Assembly: GCF_039888675.1 (NCBI RefSeq)
Contig: NZ_JBDQQR010000001.1
Location: forward strand, 3,558,301-3,622,300
Reading direction: 5' to 3'
Source: Mesorhizobium sp. CAU 1732
Lineage (GTDB): Bacteria; Pseudomonadota; Alphaproteobacteria; Rhizobiales; Rhizobiaceae
DNA: 64,000 nucleotides
Both the position numbers and the translations under genes were made by a program. Every line of letters begins with the position of its first letter. Position 1 is the stretch's first letter. Below the pieces are notes generated by a model. It was not told where the DNA came from. It did not search any database and saw nothing but the letters and a program-made list of their open reading frames with translations. This document shows positions 8,101 through 16,271 of this stretch, piece by piece.

Positions 8101-8880
8101 TCAAACCCCGCCTGCCACCATCGGCGCTTCGTCACGGCGCAGGGTCAGCACCTCGACGCCGGTTTTCGTCACCGCGACCGTGTGCTCGAACTGGGCGGAG
8201 AGCTTGCGGTCGTTGGTCACGACCGTCCAGCCGTCGCTCGACGTCGACACCTTGCGGGTGCCCTGGTTGACCATCGGCTCGATGGTGAAGACCATGCCTT
8301 CGCGCAGTTTCACGCCCGTTCCCGGCCGGCCGAAATTGAGCACCTGCGGTTCCTCGTGCATCTCGCGGCCGATGCCATGGCCGCAATACTCCCGCACCAC
8401 CGAATAACCGTTCTTCCTGGCATGCCGTTCGATGGCGAAGCCGATGTCTCCGATATGCGCTCCGGGCCGGACCTGCCTGATGCCTTTCCACATCGCCTCC
8501 TGCGCGACCCGCACCAGCCGCTTTGCAGCGGGCGGGGCATCGCCGACCAGATAGGTCTTGCTCGAATCCGCGATAAAACCGTTCTTTTCGAGCGTGATGT
8601 CGAGATTGATGATGTCGCCGTCGCGGATGATCTCCTCGCCATCGGGCACCCCATGGCACACGACATGATTGATCGAGCAGTTCAGGACGTGTTTGAAGCC
8701 GTATTGCCCCTTGCTGGCCGGGCGCGCGGCAAGGTCAGCGGTGATGAAGCGGTCGACCAGATCGTTGACCTGCAAGGTCGACATGCCGGCGAGGTCCTGC
8801 CCGTCCAGCATCTCGAAGACCGAAGCCAGCAACCTGCCCGACACGCGCATCAGCGCCAGTTCGTCCGGGGTCTTGACCAT
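8101..8880 (-). CDS. map: type I methionine aminopeptidase
   Basis: A 259-residue MetAP that removes the initiator Met from nascent proteins. The pita-bread fold motifs are all present: NHVVCHGVPD, the metal ligands in NLDITLEKNGFIADSSKTYLVG, YCGHGIGREMHEEP, and FTIEPMVNQG followed by AQFEHTVAVT. The start (8880) lies one base after the stop of the ParD-like gene, so the two are co-translated. It is probably an additional MetAP, because this arrangement differs from the usual rpsB or secY neighbourhood. Confidence 0.95.
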   Translation of the reverse strand: MVKTPDELALMRVSGRLLASVFEMLDGQDLAGMSTLQVNDLVDRFITADLAARPASKGQYGFKHVLNCSINHVVCHGVPDGEEIIRDGDIINLDITLEKNGFIADSSKTYLVGDAPPAAKRLVRVAQEAMWKGIRQVRPGAHIGDIGFAIERHARKNGYSVVREYCGHGIGREMHEEPQVLNFGRPGTGVKLREGMVFTIEPMVNQGTRKVSTSSDGWTVVTNDRKLSAQFEHTVAVTKTGVEVLTLRRDEAPMVAGGV

Positions 8881-8881
8881 G

Positions 8882-9088
8882 TCAGGCGGCCGCTGCGTCC
8901 GGGAGACGCACATGCGCCGCCGAAAACTGCATCGTCACGATCTCGTTGAAGGACAACGTCGGATTGGCTTCGGCCAGCATGCCGATCTTCATCCAGAACT
9001 CGGCCTGCGCATTGATCGACCGGCACATCACCGCGCTGGCCCGCCGCGCATCCTCATGCAAGTCGTCGTCGATTTTCACGATACCCAT
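8882..9088 (-). CDS. ParD-like antitoxin-type protein
   Basis: A 68-residue protein starting MGIVKIDDDLHEDARRASAVMCRSINAQAEFWMKIG-like, with the short strand-helix-helix pattern of ribbon-helix-helix DNA-binding proteins. It belongs to the ParD-like group I recall being encoded beside methionine aminopeptidase in proteobacteria. The strand segment (VKIDDDLHEDARRAS) would bind DNA as a dimer. It is immediately upstream of map, and a palindrome 26 bases before its start may be its own operator. Whether map is the regulated partner or a toxin-like partner is not known. Confidence 0.75.
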   Translation of the reverse strand: MGIVKIDDDLHEDARRASAVMCRSINAQAEFWMKIGMLAEANPTLSFNEIVTMQFSAAHVRLPDAAAA

Positions 9089-9113
9089 GAACGTCTCTCA
9101 AAGCCGGTGACCA

Positions 9114-9135
9114 TACGAACCATATATGGATCGTA
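9114..9135 (-). promoter_or_regulatory. 22-bp palindromic operator upstream of parD-like/map
   Basis: The arms TACGAACCATA (9114-9124) and TATGGATCGTA (9125-9135) are inverted repeats with a single mismatched pair and no spacer. The centre is the perfect decamer CCATATATGG. It lies 26 bases upstream of the ParD-like start, where an autoregulatory RHH repressor would bind. Confidence 0.6.
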
Positions 9136-9145
9136 CATCGCCCGG

Positions 9146-10120
9146 TCAACCGCGCCGGAAGACGCTCGGCGGCTCCTCGTTGACGCGGCTCCAGGCGCGT
9201 CGAAGCTGCCGGCCCGACCCGAAACCGGCCCGCTCCGCCACGCGCTCGATATCCAGCCGCGTTTCCACCAGCAATTGCTGGGCAAGCGCGACCCGCAGCC
9301 GGTTCAGATAGTCGGGAAGGCTCATGCCGGTATGATCGTTGAACAGCCGGCTCAAATGGCGCGGGCTTGCAATGGCGATCGAAGCCAGTCTTTCGAGCGG
9401 CCAGTCCTGCGCCGGATCGGCCGAAATCGCATCCTGCACGCGGTGGATCGCGGGGTGAACGTGATTGCGGCCTTCGAGCCAGGGCGATAGCTGCGGATCG
9501 GTGCCGGCGCGCCGCATATAGACGACCAGTTGCCGCGCCACCGCCGCAGCCGTCGCGGGCGAAATCGTCTGCGCGATGATGTGGAGCATCAGGTCGATGC
9601 CCGCCGTGATCCCGGCGCTGCTGTATCGCTCGCCATCCTGCACATAGAGGCGGTTTTCGAGAACGCGCGCGGTGGGCGCCGCAGCACTCAGCACATGGCA
9701 ATCGGTAAAATGCGTCGTGCAGGTCACCCCATCGAGCAGGCCCGCGCGGGCTGCGAACAGCGCGCCCGTGCAGATGGTCACCAGCTTCACGCCCGGCCGA
9801 ACCACGCGGCGCAGCCACGCCACGATCTCCGCGTCACCTTCATCGGTCGCGCCGAGGCCGTTGCCCGCATCCATCGGCATGTCGGCATGCCCGGAAACGA
9901 CGATCATCGCGTCGGGCTCGATCTCCGGCGGCAGGCTCCCGATGCCCGACACAAGCAGCCCGATCGACGTGGTCAGCTCGGCCAGCGCGCCGACATACCG
10001 CACGTCGAACACCACGTCCCGCTGCATCTGGTTGGCATAGCGCAGCGCTTCGATCGGCCCGGCCACATCGAGCAGCAGTGTCCGGGCTGGGAGAACCACA
10101 TAGGTCGGGATCCGGCGCAT
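9146..10120 (-). CDS. GlxA-family regulator (DJ-1/PfpI + AraC domains)
   Basis: The 324-residue protein has an N-terminal DJ-1/PfpI-like amidase-fold domain (about 1-185, with the TICTGALFAARAGLLDG nucleophile-elbow region) and a C-terminal AraC-type pair of helix-turn-helix motifs (about 215-320, LASIAIASPRHLSRLFNDHTG and IERVAERAGFGSGRQLRRAW). Such proteins activate catabolic or stress genes. The start at 10120 has AAAGG upstream. It follows the isochorismatase-fold gene by 8 bases and is probably co-transcribed with it. Confidence 0.93.
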   Translation of the reverse strand: MRRIPTYVVLPARTLLLDVAGPIEALRYANQMQRDVVFDVRYVGALAELTTSIGLLVSGIGSLPPEIEPDAMIVVSGHADMPMDAGNGLGATDEGDAEIVAWLRRVVRPGVKLVTICTGALFAARAGLLDGVTCTTHFTDCHVLSAAAPTARVLENRLYVQDGERYSSAGITAGIDLMLHIIAQTISPATAAAVARQLVVYMRRAGTDPQLSPWLEGRNHVHPAIHRVQDAISADPAQDWPLERLASIAIASPRHLSRLFNDHTGMSLPDYLNRLRVALAQQLLVETRLDIERVAERAGFGSGRQLRRAWSRVNEEPPSVFRRG

Positions 10121-10128
10121 CGGACCTT

Positions 10129-10692
10129 TTACGCCGCCGCAGCCCGGGGTTGGCCGGCCAGGGCCTCGGCGACGGTGCAGACGCGCGCGAACCGCCCTTC
10201 CAGCACGGCCGCGGTGCGCGCCTTCAGCTCGTCGACCGACCAGGTCTTTCCGGTCGCATCGGTCAGCGGCATGGTCAGCGTCGCCTCGGTGACGTAGTCG
10301 ACCTGCCAGCCAAGATCCGAGCCGTGACGGGTCGTCGTCTCGCAACACTGCTCGGTCCTGATGCCCGAGACGACGATGCGGCGGATGGAATTCTCGATCA
10401 GGAACACCTCCAGCGGCGACCCGACAAAGGCCGAATGGCGCAGTTTGGCGAATTCGAGATCCGGAGCATCCAGCCGCAGTTCAGCGAGCGGCCTGACGAA
10501 ACCGGAGGCCAATGCGAAAATCCCCTCGGGCTCCGCATGAAACACCCGCACGATCTTCCAGCCGGCAGCCCGCGCGCCATCGATCAGCGCCTGCTGGTTC
10601 CTGAGGTAAGTGGCGCTGTCGATCTCGCCCCAACTGGAGCGCTGCCGAAAACTCTCCTGCGCGTCGATGACCAGCAATGCAGTGTCTGTCAT
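10129..10692 (-). CDS. isochorismatase-family cysteine hydrolase
   Basis: A 187-residue member of the isochorismatase-like hydrolase fold. The catalytic Asp is in LLVIDAQESF, a Lys is near LEFAKLRHSAF, and the expected nucleophile Cys is in the VSGIRTEQCCETTTRHG segment. Members hydrolyse nicotinamide, ureido acids or isochorismate. The substrate here is unknown. The GlxA-type gene directly downstream suggests inducible nitrogen or amide metabolism. GGAG lies 9 bases before the ATG. Confidence 0.9.
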   Translation of the reverse strand: MTDTALLVIDAQESFRQRSSWGEIDSATYLRNQQALIDGARAAGWKIVRVFHAEPEGIFALASGFVRPLAELRLDAPDLEFAKLRHSAFVGSPLEVFLIENSIRRIVVSGIRTEQCCETTTRHGSDLGWQVDYVTEATLTMPLTDATGKTWSVDELKARTAAVLEGRFARVCTVAEALAGQPRAAAA

Positions 10693-10846
10693 GTCTTGTT
10701 GCTCCTGTTCTCACGGGCAAGATGAGACAACGCGGACGCAAAATCCAGCACCTGACCGGACGAGAACCGGACAAAAAAGGACAAGCGGTCTGCCCTCGTC
10801 CTTGAACGCTTTCGTTCGTTTGACGCATCAGGCTCGAGAGTCTTAG

Positions 10847-11632
10847 ATGCAAAAATCCGCCATTTTGCCGTTGCAGCAGCATCTCCGAATTTTGAAACAG
10901 AAGACCGCTATCGTGATCCTTCGACGTATCGTCCTTTCCCTTCTCTCGATCCTTGTCCTCGCTTGCATCGTCTACGGCCTCCACAGCCTGAGCAATGCGC
11001 GAACCTACCAGGTGTTCGGCGACCTCGTCGCGCGCGTCGATACGCAGGAGCCTGTCGTCGCCCTGACCTTCGATGACGGCCCCACGGCGCAGTACACCGG
11101 CGAGGTGCTGGCAATTCTGGACGAACGCGACGTGCCCGCGACGTTCTTCGTCACCGGCAGGGAAGTCACCGAGAACCCGGACGAGACGCGGGCCATCATC
11201 GCGGCCGGGCACGAGCTCGGCAATCACACCTACGCGCATCCCCGGATGGTCTTCAAAAGCTATGGCGCCATCCGCCGCGAGATCGAAGAGACCGATGCCG
11301 CCATACGGGCAGCCGGTTACGGCGGACCGCTCCACTTTCGTCCGCCCTACGGAAAGAAGCTCTTCGGCCTGCCGTGGTATCTGTCCGCCACCGATCGCAC
11401 GACCGTCATGTGGGATGTCGAGCCGGAGACCTTTCCCGACGTGGCGTCGGACGTCGAAGCGTTTGTGAACCACGTCGTCCAGGGCGCGAGCAACGGGTCC
11501 ATCATCCTGATGCACGTCATGTATGACAGCCGCGACGTCTCGCGCCAGGCGCTTCCCGGCATCGTCGCCGGCCTGCGCGAACGCGGTTTCGAATTCGTCA
11601 CCGTGTCCCAATTGCTGGAAAGACGCCGCTGA
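10847..11632 (+). CDS. membrane-anchored polysaccharide deacetylase
   Basis: The 261-residue protein has an N-terminal membrane helix (about residues 23-47) and a NodB-type carbohydrate esterase 4 domain. Motif 1 is TFDDGP, motif 2 is HTYAHP and motif 3 is RPPYGK, with the later conserved DVEPET and LMHV segments, so the Asp and His metal ligands are intact. It probably removes N-acetyl groups from an envelope or extracellular polysaccharide on the periplasmic side. No strong ribosome site precedes the ATG; a GTG at codon 22 is a possible alternative start but would cut the membrane anchor. Confidence 0.92.
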   Translation: MQKSAILPLQQHLRILKQKTAIVILRRIVLSLLSILVLACIVYGLHSLSNARTYQVFGDLVARVDTQEPVVALTFDDGPTAQYTGEVLAILDERDVPATFFVTGREVTENPDETRAIIAAGHELGNHTYAHPRMVFKSYGAIRREIEETDAAIRAAGYGGPLHFRPPYGKKLFGLPWYLSATDRTTVMWDVEPETFPDVASDVEAFVNHVVQGASNGSIILMHVMYDSRDVSRQALPGIVAGLRERGFEFVTVSQLLERRR

Positions 11633-11716
11633 GCGAGATGTCGGCTGAGGCGAACGGCGGCTGCGGGCGCAACGCTGACGAAGCGTGTGGCGGCGTAGGC
11701 ATGGGGGAACAGGATC

Positions 11717-12178
11717 GTGCAGCGAGATCGATATCGAACTCAGATCGCCGATGAAGCGCAGGCCGGGCGGCTTGCGGATATACGCGTCGAGGCAATGCGC
11801 CCCAGCCTGGAAGCAGCCGGACGCTTTGATCCTGACAGGGCAAGGCAGCGCTTTCTAGACTCCTTCCGCGCCGAAGACACCAGCCTCATATGCCTGGGCG
11901 ACAGCGTTGCCGGTTTCTACGTCGTGCGCAGAAAATCCGATCATCTCTATCTCGACCATCTCTATGTCATCGCGGCCTTTCAGGGCCTCGGCATTGGCCG
12001 GCGCGTCGTCGACGACCTGAAGATCGAAGCCGAAATGCATGCTCTGCCGATCCGGCTCATGGCCCTGAATGGCAGCCCCTCGAACGATTTCTATCAAAGC
12101 CTCGGCTTTCGCGTCGTGTCCGCCGACGACCTCGACACCATCTACGAGTGGCTGCCTGACTCACACAGCGCCGGATAG
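11717..12178 (+). CDS. GNAT-family N-acetyltransferase
   Basis: A 153-residue acetyltransferase of the GNAT fold. The acetyl-CoA binding motif A is visible as LYVIAAFQGLGIGRRVVDDL (Q/R-x-x-G-x-G/A type), followed by the C-terminal strand and LGFRVV. The start is a GTG with AGGA a few bases upstream. The substrate cannot be inferred. It is unlinked in function to its neighbours. Confidence 0.9.
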   Translation: MQRDRYRTQIADEAQAGRLADIRVEAMRPSLEAAGRFDPDRARQRFLDSFRAEDTSLICLGDSVAGFYVVRRKSDHLYLDHLYVIAAFQGLGIGRRVVDDLKIEAEMHALPIRLMALNGSPSNDFYQSLGFRVVSADDLDTIYEWLPDSHSAG

Positions 12179-12325
12179 GGACCGGGCGCATGACGCACCG
12201 CCCTGTGTCGCCAACTGTGGCGCAAAGGCAACTGCCCTGCCCTTAACATGACCGTGATTTCCGATATCGCGTCGCCGAAGCGCATTTGCGCCATTCTCGC
12301 CACTTTCCGCTTCTAGCCCGCCACC

Positions 12326-12646
12326 ATGTTTCGCCTGCGTTCCATTTTTCTCGCCTTCTTTTGCTGCCTGACGCTCGTCGTCCCGGCGCAGGCGAGCGCG
12401 ATGCTGGAAGGGGTCGGTCCGAAGTGCCGCGCCCTGCAGGAAAAGCTGGTCGAAATCAGCGGCGTCGATCAGTTGGCGGGTGTAAACGAGCCCGCCATCA
12501 CCGTGTGCACCGGCTTTCAGGCGATCGCGCCGAAAGGGATCGACGCTCCCTTCGCCGCCTCCGTCGAGGTCCACAGCCCGTCCGTGCATCCCCGGCTCTC
12601 GATCGCAAAACGCCCGTCGGGCGTCGAGCGACCTCCGCGCGCCTGA
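12326..12646 (+). CDS. small exported hypothetical protein
   Basis: A 106-residue protein with a clear signal peptide (MFRLRSIFLAFFCCLTLVVP, cleavage probably after AQA at about residue 23) and no recognised domain in the mature part. Two Cys residues in the mature part could form a disulfide. The ATG has no good ribosome site, so the start is uncertain. It lies 93 bases upstream of the L,D-transpeptidase gene on the same strand. Confidence 0.5.
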   Translation: MFRLRSIFLAFFCCLTLVVPAQASAMLEGVGPKCRALQEKLVEISGVDQLAGVNEPAITVCTGFQAIAPKGIDAPFAASVEVHSPSVHPRLSIAKRPSGVERPPRA

Positions 12647-12739
12647 TCCACCCGGCCCTGGCCGGCCCTGGCCGGCATTCCACCCCGACACGTCCCGCGT
12701 GCCGCTTTTACGGCACCGCACACCTTTTTCGAGGCAACA

Positions 12740-13468
12740 ATGACTGACAGATCACCCGGCGCCGGGGATGTTCCCGCGCGCTTGACCCGACGTTTTCTCC
12801 TTCTGGGTACAGGCTCACTGATGCTCTCCGGCTGCGTTTCGACGCCGGAGCCCAAGCCGGCCCCGCTTCCAAAACCGCTGCCGCCGGTTCGACCCGCAAT
12901 GTACGATGCGATGCCGCAGGAACCCTACGACGTTCCGGCCGTCGACGTCTCCCAGATGGCGCCGGAATGGTGGCGCAGCGAGGTCGACTACGCGACCGAC
13001 GAACGCCCCGGCACGCTCGTCGTCGAGACCGCGCAGAAATACCTCTATCACGTGCGCCCGAATGGCCGTGCGATGCGCTACGGCATCGGCGTCGGCCGTG
13101 ACGGCTTCGCCTGGCAGGGCCGCGCCGTCATCGCCTACCGGCGCGTCTGGCCGCGCTGGACGCCGCCCGATTCCATGGTTGCGCGCCAGCCCGAGCTCGA
13201 GCCCTATTCGATCGCCAATGGCGGCATGGATCCGAGCGCGACCAACCCGATGGGCGCGCGCGGGCTCTACATCCACCAGAACGGCCGCGACACGATCTAC
13301 CGCGTTCACGGCACGCACCAGCCCTGGTCGATCGGCCGCTCGATCTCGTCGGGATGCATCCGCCTGATCAATCAGGACATCATCCACCTGCACGACAATG
13401 TCCGCGACGGCAGCCCCATCGTCGTCCGCCACGACGCCGCCCCCGATCTGGTCGCGATGGCCGGCTAG
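12740..13468 (+). CDS. L,D-transpeptidase (YkuD domain) lipoprotein
   Basis: The 242-residue protein starts with a lipoprotein signal (lipobox LSGC, Cys 32), a Pro-rich spacer (about 36-52) and a YkuD catalytic domain. The active-site block has His 190 in HGTHQPWSIGRS and the nucleophile Cys 206 in SSGCIRL. Such enzymes make 3-3 peptidoglycan cross-links or attach proteins to peptidoglycan, consistent with outer-membrane or periplasmic anchoring. Rhizobia carry many paralogues, so no gene symbol is given. Confidence 0.95.
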   Translation: MTDRSPGAGDVPARLTRRFLLLGTGSLMLSGCVSTPEPKPAPLPKPLPPVRPAMYDAMPQEPYDVPAVDVSQMAPEWWRSEVDYATDERPGTLVVETAQKYLYHVRPNGRAMRYGIGVGRDGFAWQGRAVIAYRRVWPRWTPPDSMVARQPELEPYSIANGGMDPSATNPMGARGLYIHQNGRDTIYRVHGTHQPWSIGRSISSGCIRLINQDIIHLHDNVRDGSPIVVRHDAAPDLVAMAG

Positions 13469-13587
13469 AGCATCGGACCGAGATCGAACACCATCCATGT
13501 GTCTGCGATGGCCAACTACCGAAATGCCCGCTCGATCGTTGCAAGCGATCCAGCGGGCTGCGGCGTCACATGGAAGACGTCCCGCAA

Positions 13588-14121
13588 TCAGGCCGGGACA
13601 TAGCTAAGCCTCATCACGTTGTCGTCGATCTGTTCACTGCCGGCCAGACGCAAGGGCGGGCGCGCCGCGGCGAAGAAGGGGGTGCCCTCGCCAAGCACCT
13701 CCGGATGCAGGTAGATGCGATACTCGTCGATCAGGCCCAGCTCGGTCAGGCTGCGCGCCAGATTGGGTCCGCCAATTTCGATCTCGCCATCGATCTCGGC
13801 CTTGAGCCGGCGAACCTCCCCCTCGAAGTCCTGTCCCAGAAGCGTCGCATTGGGTCCAACCGAATCCAGCGTGCGCGACACCACCCATTTCGGCGCCTTG
13901 CGCCACGCCGCGGCGAATTCGTGCTCCGCAGTCCCCCAGCCCGGCTGGTCATCATCCCAATAGTGCATGAGCTCATAGAGATGACGGCCATAAAGGCTGC
14001 CGGCGAGGCTGTTCGTCTGCTCGATGAAATGACGAAACAGCTTCGAGCTGGGCGGCCCGATGCGCATATGGTCGACATAGCCATCCAGCGATTGGTTCAT
14101 CCCGAAGAAAAGCGTGGCCAT
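13588..14121 (-). CDS. dihydrofolate reductase-fold (RibD C-terminal) family protein
   Basis: A 177-residue NADPH-binding RibD/DHFR-fold protein: an N-terminal strand with SLDGYVD, LYGRHLYELM, and the C-terminal IGGPNLARSLTELGLIDEYRIYLHP nucleotide-binding and dimer segment. Many such proteins are reductases of unknown substrate. GGAGG lies 8 bases upstream of the ATG. It is divergent from an HxlR regulator, which probably controls it. Confidence 0.9.
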   Translation of the reverse strand: MATLFFGMNQSLDGYVDHMRIGPPSSKLFRHFIEQTNSLAGSLYGRHLYELMHYWDDDQPGWGTAEHEFAAAWRKAPKWVVSRTLDSVGPNATLLGQDFEGEVRRLKAEIDGEIEIGGPNLARSLTELGLIDEYRIYLHPEVLGEGTPFFAAARPPLRLAGSEQIDDNVMRLSYVPA

Positions 14122-14170
14122 TTTCTGCCTCCCATTGATGGGTGACGCCCCTCACGCCACGTTCAATTGT

Positions 14171-14222
14171 TACCGAAACTGTGGTAGCAGTCAGCCCGAC
14201 GCAAAAACCAGTCCTATTTTGC
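14171..14222. promoter_or_regulatory. inverted repeats in the HxlR/RibD-fold divergent promoter
   Basis: Two inverted repeats lie between the divergent starts: TACC-N8-GGTA (14171-14186) and GCAAAA-N10-TTTTGC (14201-14222). The second ends 10 bases before the HxlR start. Either could be the operator of a dimeric winged-helix regulator. Confidence 0.4.
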
Positions 14223-14232
14223 AACCGGTTTC

Positions 14233-14730
14233 GTGGATGACGCTGTGAGACTAAGACGCTCAGGATGCCCGATCAATCTGACGCTTGAAACCTTCGGCGA
14301 TCGGTGGAGCCTGATCATCCTGCGTGACACCATGTTCGGTGGTCGCCGCCGCAGCTTCCGATCGTATCTCACCCAAAGCGTGGAAGGCATTGCTTCCAAC
14401 ATTCTGTCCGACCGCTTGCGGCGCCTGACCGCCAGCGGGCTGCTCACGCGCGCCGCCGATCCCGGTCACAAACAGAGGGTTGTCTACAGCTTGACGGAAA
14501 GAGCGATCGAGCTCGTTCCCCTGATGGCCTTCATGGGAAGCTGGGGGATGCGGCACGCGCTTCCCTCCATCGAGCTGTCAGCGCGCGCCCAGGTTCTCGA
14601 AGACGGCGGCCCGCACCTGTGGGCTGAATTGATGGATGAGCTGCGGCATATCCATCTGGGATCACCTGCACCTGCGGCCTCCGCTCTGGCAAAGATGCAA
14701 ATGGCCTACGAAGCGTCATTTCCCGCCTAG
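14233..14730 (+). CDS. HxlR-family transcriptional regulator
   Basis: The 165-residue protein has the HxlR winged-helix domain: the conserved Cys in RRSGCPINLTLETFGDRWSLIILRD, then FRSYLTQSVEGIASNILSDRLRRLTASGLL. HxlR proteins often sense electrophiles or redox state through that Cys and control a divergent reductase gene, as here. The start appears to be GTG at 14233 with a poor ribosome site. Confidence 0.92.
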   Translation: MDDAVRLRRSGCPINLTLETFGDRWSLIILRDTMFGGRRRSFRSYLTQSVEGIASNILSDRLRRLTASGLLTRAADPGHKQRVVYSLTERAIELVPLMAFMGSWGMRHALPSIELSARAQVLEDGGPHLWAELMDELRHIHLGSPAPAASALAKMQMAYEASFPA

Positions 14731-14832
14731 CCTGGCGCCGGCGCGGCGGAGTAACGGGGCTTGCGCCCCATGCCCGACGCGACGCGCATCGCTGGCTGCG
14801 TTTGGAGGATCTGTCTGCTCTGCGTGGAAAAC

Positions 14833-15225
14833 CTATTCTCCCAGCCTTGGACGTAATTCTTCTGTAATCGTATCGATATTTGCCGGCGTCACTTTCCAGC
14901 GCGCCACATTGTCGTATTCGAAATCGGCTTTGACCTTCAAAGTGTTGCGGTTGAACTGGAAGAGCATCCTGGTAAATCCCTTATCGCCTTCCTGCCGCAG
15001 CCATTCCCTGTAAGCGCGGACAGGCTCCTCGACATTATCGATGTCGGGCGCGATCGCCGTTGGTTTTCCGTCATCGTCATAGGAGTAGCCGTAGGTGTTG
15101 GTTACGAACCCTTCGTCATCGACTTGGAAAACCACAGAGACTTCCGCCCATTCCAGTCCGTTAAAATCGATCGACTCAACGACGCCTTTGGCAATGTTGC
15201 TTGCATGCTTCATATTCACAGACAT
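14833..15225 (-). CDS. DUF600/YezG-like immunity-type protein (tentative)
   Basis: A 130-residue acidic protein with alternating strands (WAEVSVVFQVDDEGFVTNTYGYSYDDDG) and a C-terminal amphipathic part (FTRMLFQFNRNTLKVKADFEYDNVARW). The acidic character and layout resemble the DUF600/YezG family of immunity proteins that neutralise polymorphic nuclease toxins. This is pattern recognition only. No toxin gene is adjacent, so it may be an orphan immunity gene. GGAG is 5 bases before the ATG. Confidence 0.5.
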   Translation of the reverse strand: MSVNMKHASNIAKGVVESIDFNGLEWAEVSVVFQVDDEGFVTNTYGYSYDDDGKPTAIAPDIDNVEEPVRAYREWLRQEGDKGFTRMLFQFNRNTLKVKADFEYDNVARWKVTPANIDTITEELRPRLGE

Positions 15226-15298
15226 TCGAACTCCATGTCACGAAACGGATCCTTGTGGCATCGACAATCGCGGTTCAGTGTCGTGAAAACCCTGGGAT

Positions 15299-15574
15299 TT
15301 GGCGACATTTATTGCGGCTGTGAAGCCCCGATTTGGCGCAGCACGTCCAGCAGGGCAAGGTGCACAGGTCCTGAAAGCAGCGACGAGATATTCGAGAAAC
15401 CCCATGCGCATCACGTCTGAGCGTCGGGTACGCCTTGTCGAGGCGACGTTCACAAAACGAGCGGGACAGCCTGAAGACGTCGTTGCGGCGGTGGCGTTCC
15501 TCGCCTCGCCGGGTGCGGGACATGTGACAGGCCAGGTGATACCCGTGAACGGCGGAGCCCACCTGGCGCGGTAG
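15299..15574 (+). pseudogene. C-terminal relic of a short-chain dehydrogenase
   Basis: The last 40 residues of this frame ([20 protein letters not shown], then [16 protein letters not shown]) are the conserved C-terminus of SDR oxidoreductases such as FabG. The Rossmann motif, catalytic Ser-Tyr-Lys and everything N-terminal are missing, and the upstream part of the frame has no SDR similarity. It is best read as the remnant of a deleted SDR gene. Confidence 0.65.
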
Positions 15575-15619
15575 GCAAAATGACAGCAGAAGCGGCATAT
15601 GGGCGTCACCAGCAGCCCC

Positions 15620-16168
15620 TCACCCCTTCCCCTTTGCAAGCTCCTCCATATCCTCGAACAGCGACGACCACTCGTCCTCGGTCATCCTCACCAGCCCCAG
15701 GCCGCGCAGCAAAAACGCGCCCTCGGCTGCGAAGAAGGCCAGCCGCTCGCGACGCCCCTTCTGCGAGGCCCCGCCAAAACGTCCCATCTGGTCGCGGTAG
15801 TAGCTGCGGATCGGCTCGGCGTGTTCGGGCGTCTCGACAAGGGCGGCCATGAGGCTGGCGGCCTTGGCGGCAAGCGCATCGCTTTCCTGGCGCGTGGCGG
15901 CGAGATGCGCCAGGATGTCGGCCGCGTCCGAGGGCTCCATGCCGGCGCGGTGGGCGGCGATATCCCGCTCGAAGCGGTCCATGTCGCGCTTGGCCATCGC
16001 GCCGACCAGCTCCTGCTTGCTGGCAAAGCAGTAGAGCACGCCGCCCTTGCTGACGCCGGCGCGTTTCGCGATCGCGTCGAAAGTCAGCCTGCCCGCCCCC
16101 ATCTCCGTGACGATCGCCTCGGCGGCGTCGAGAATGGCATCGCGGTCGATTGTGCGTTTCCTGCCCAT
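15620..16168 (-). CDS. TetR-family transcriptional repressor
   Basis: The 182-residue protein has an N-terminal TetR helix-turn-helix (RDAILDAAEAIVTEMG, LTFDAIAKRAGVSKGGVLYCFASKQELV) and a helical ligand-binding domain. The start at 16168 follows AAGGA. It is divergent from the SugE-like gene with a 16-bp inverted repeat in between, so it most likely represses that exporter. Confidence 0.94.
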   Translation of the reverse strand: MGRKRTIDRDAILDAAEAIVTEMGAGRLTFDAIAKRAGVSKGGVLYCFASKQELVGAMAKRDMDRFERDIAAHRAGMEPSDAADILAHLAATRQESDALAAKAASLMAALVETPEHAEPIRSYYRDQMGRFGGASQKGRRERLAFFAAEGAFLLRGLGLVRMTEDEWSSLFEDMEELAKGKG

Positions 16169-16181
16169 TTTGTCCTTTTCA

Positions 16182-16197
16182 ATCCGTCTGGTCGGAT
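16182..16197. promoter_or_regulatory. candidate TetR operator
   Basis: The inverted repeat ATCCG-N6-CGGAT lies 14 bases upstream of the tetR start and 75 bases upstream of sugE. A second short palindrome, CCCGT-A-ACGGG (16234-16244), sits nearer to sugE. Confidence 0.5.
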
Positions 16198-16271
16198 ATA
16201 TATAATGCACATCGGCATCGCATCATGCAATGTCCCGTAACGGGTCCAGTATCTGGAAAAGGAAAAACGTC

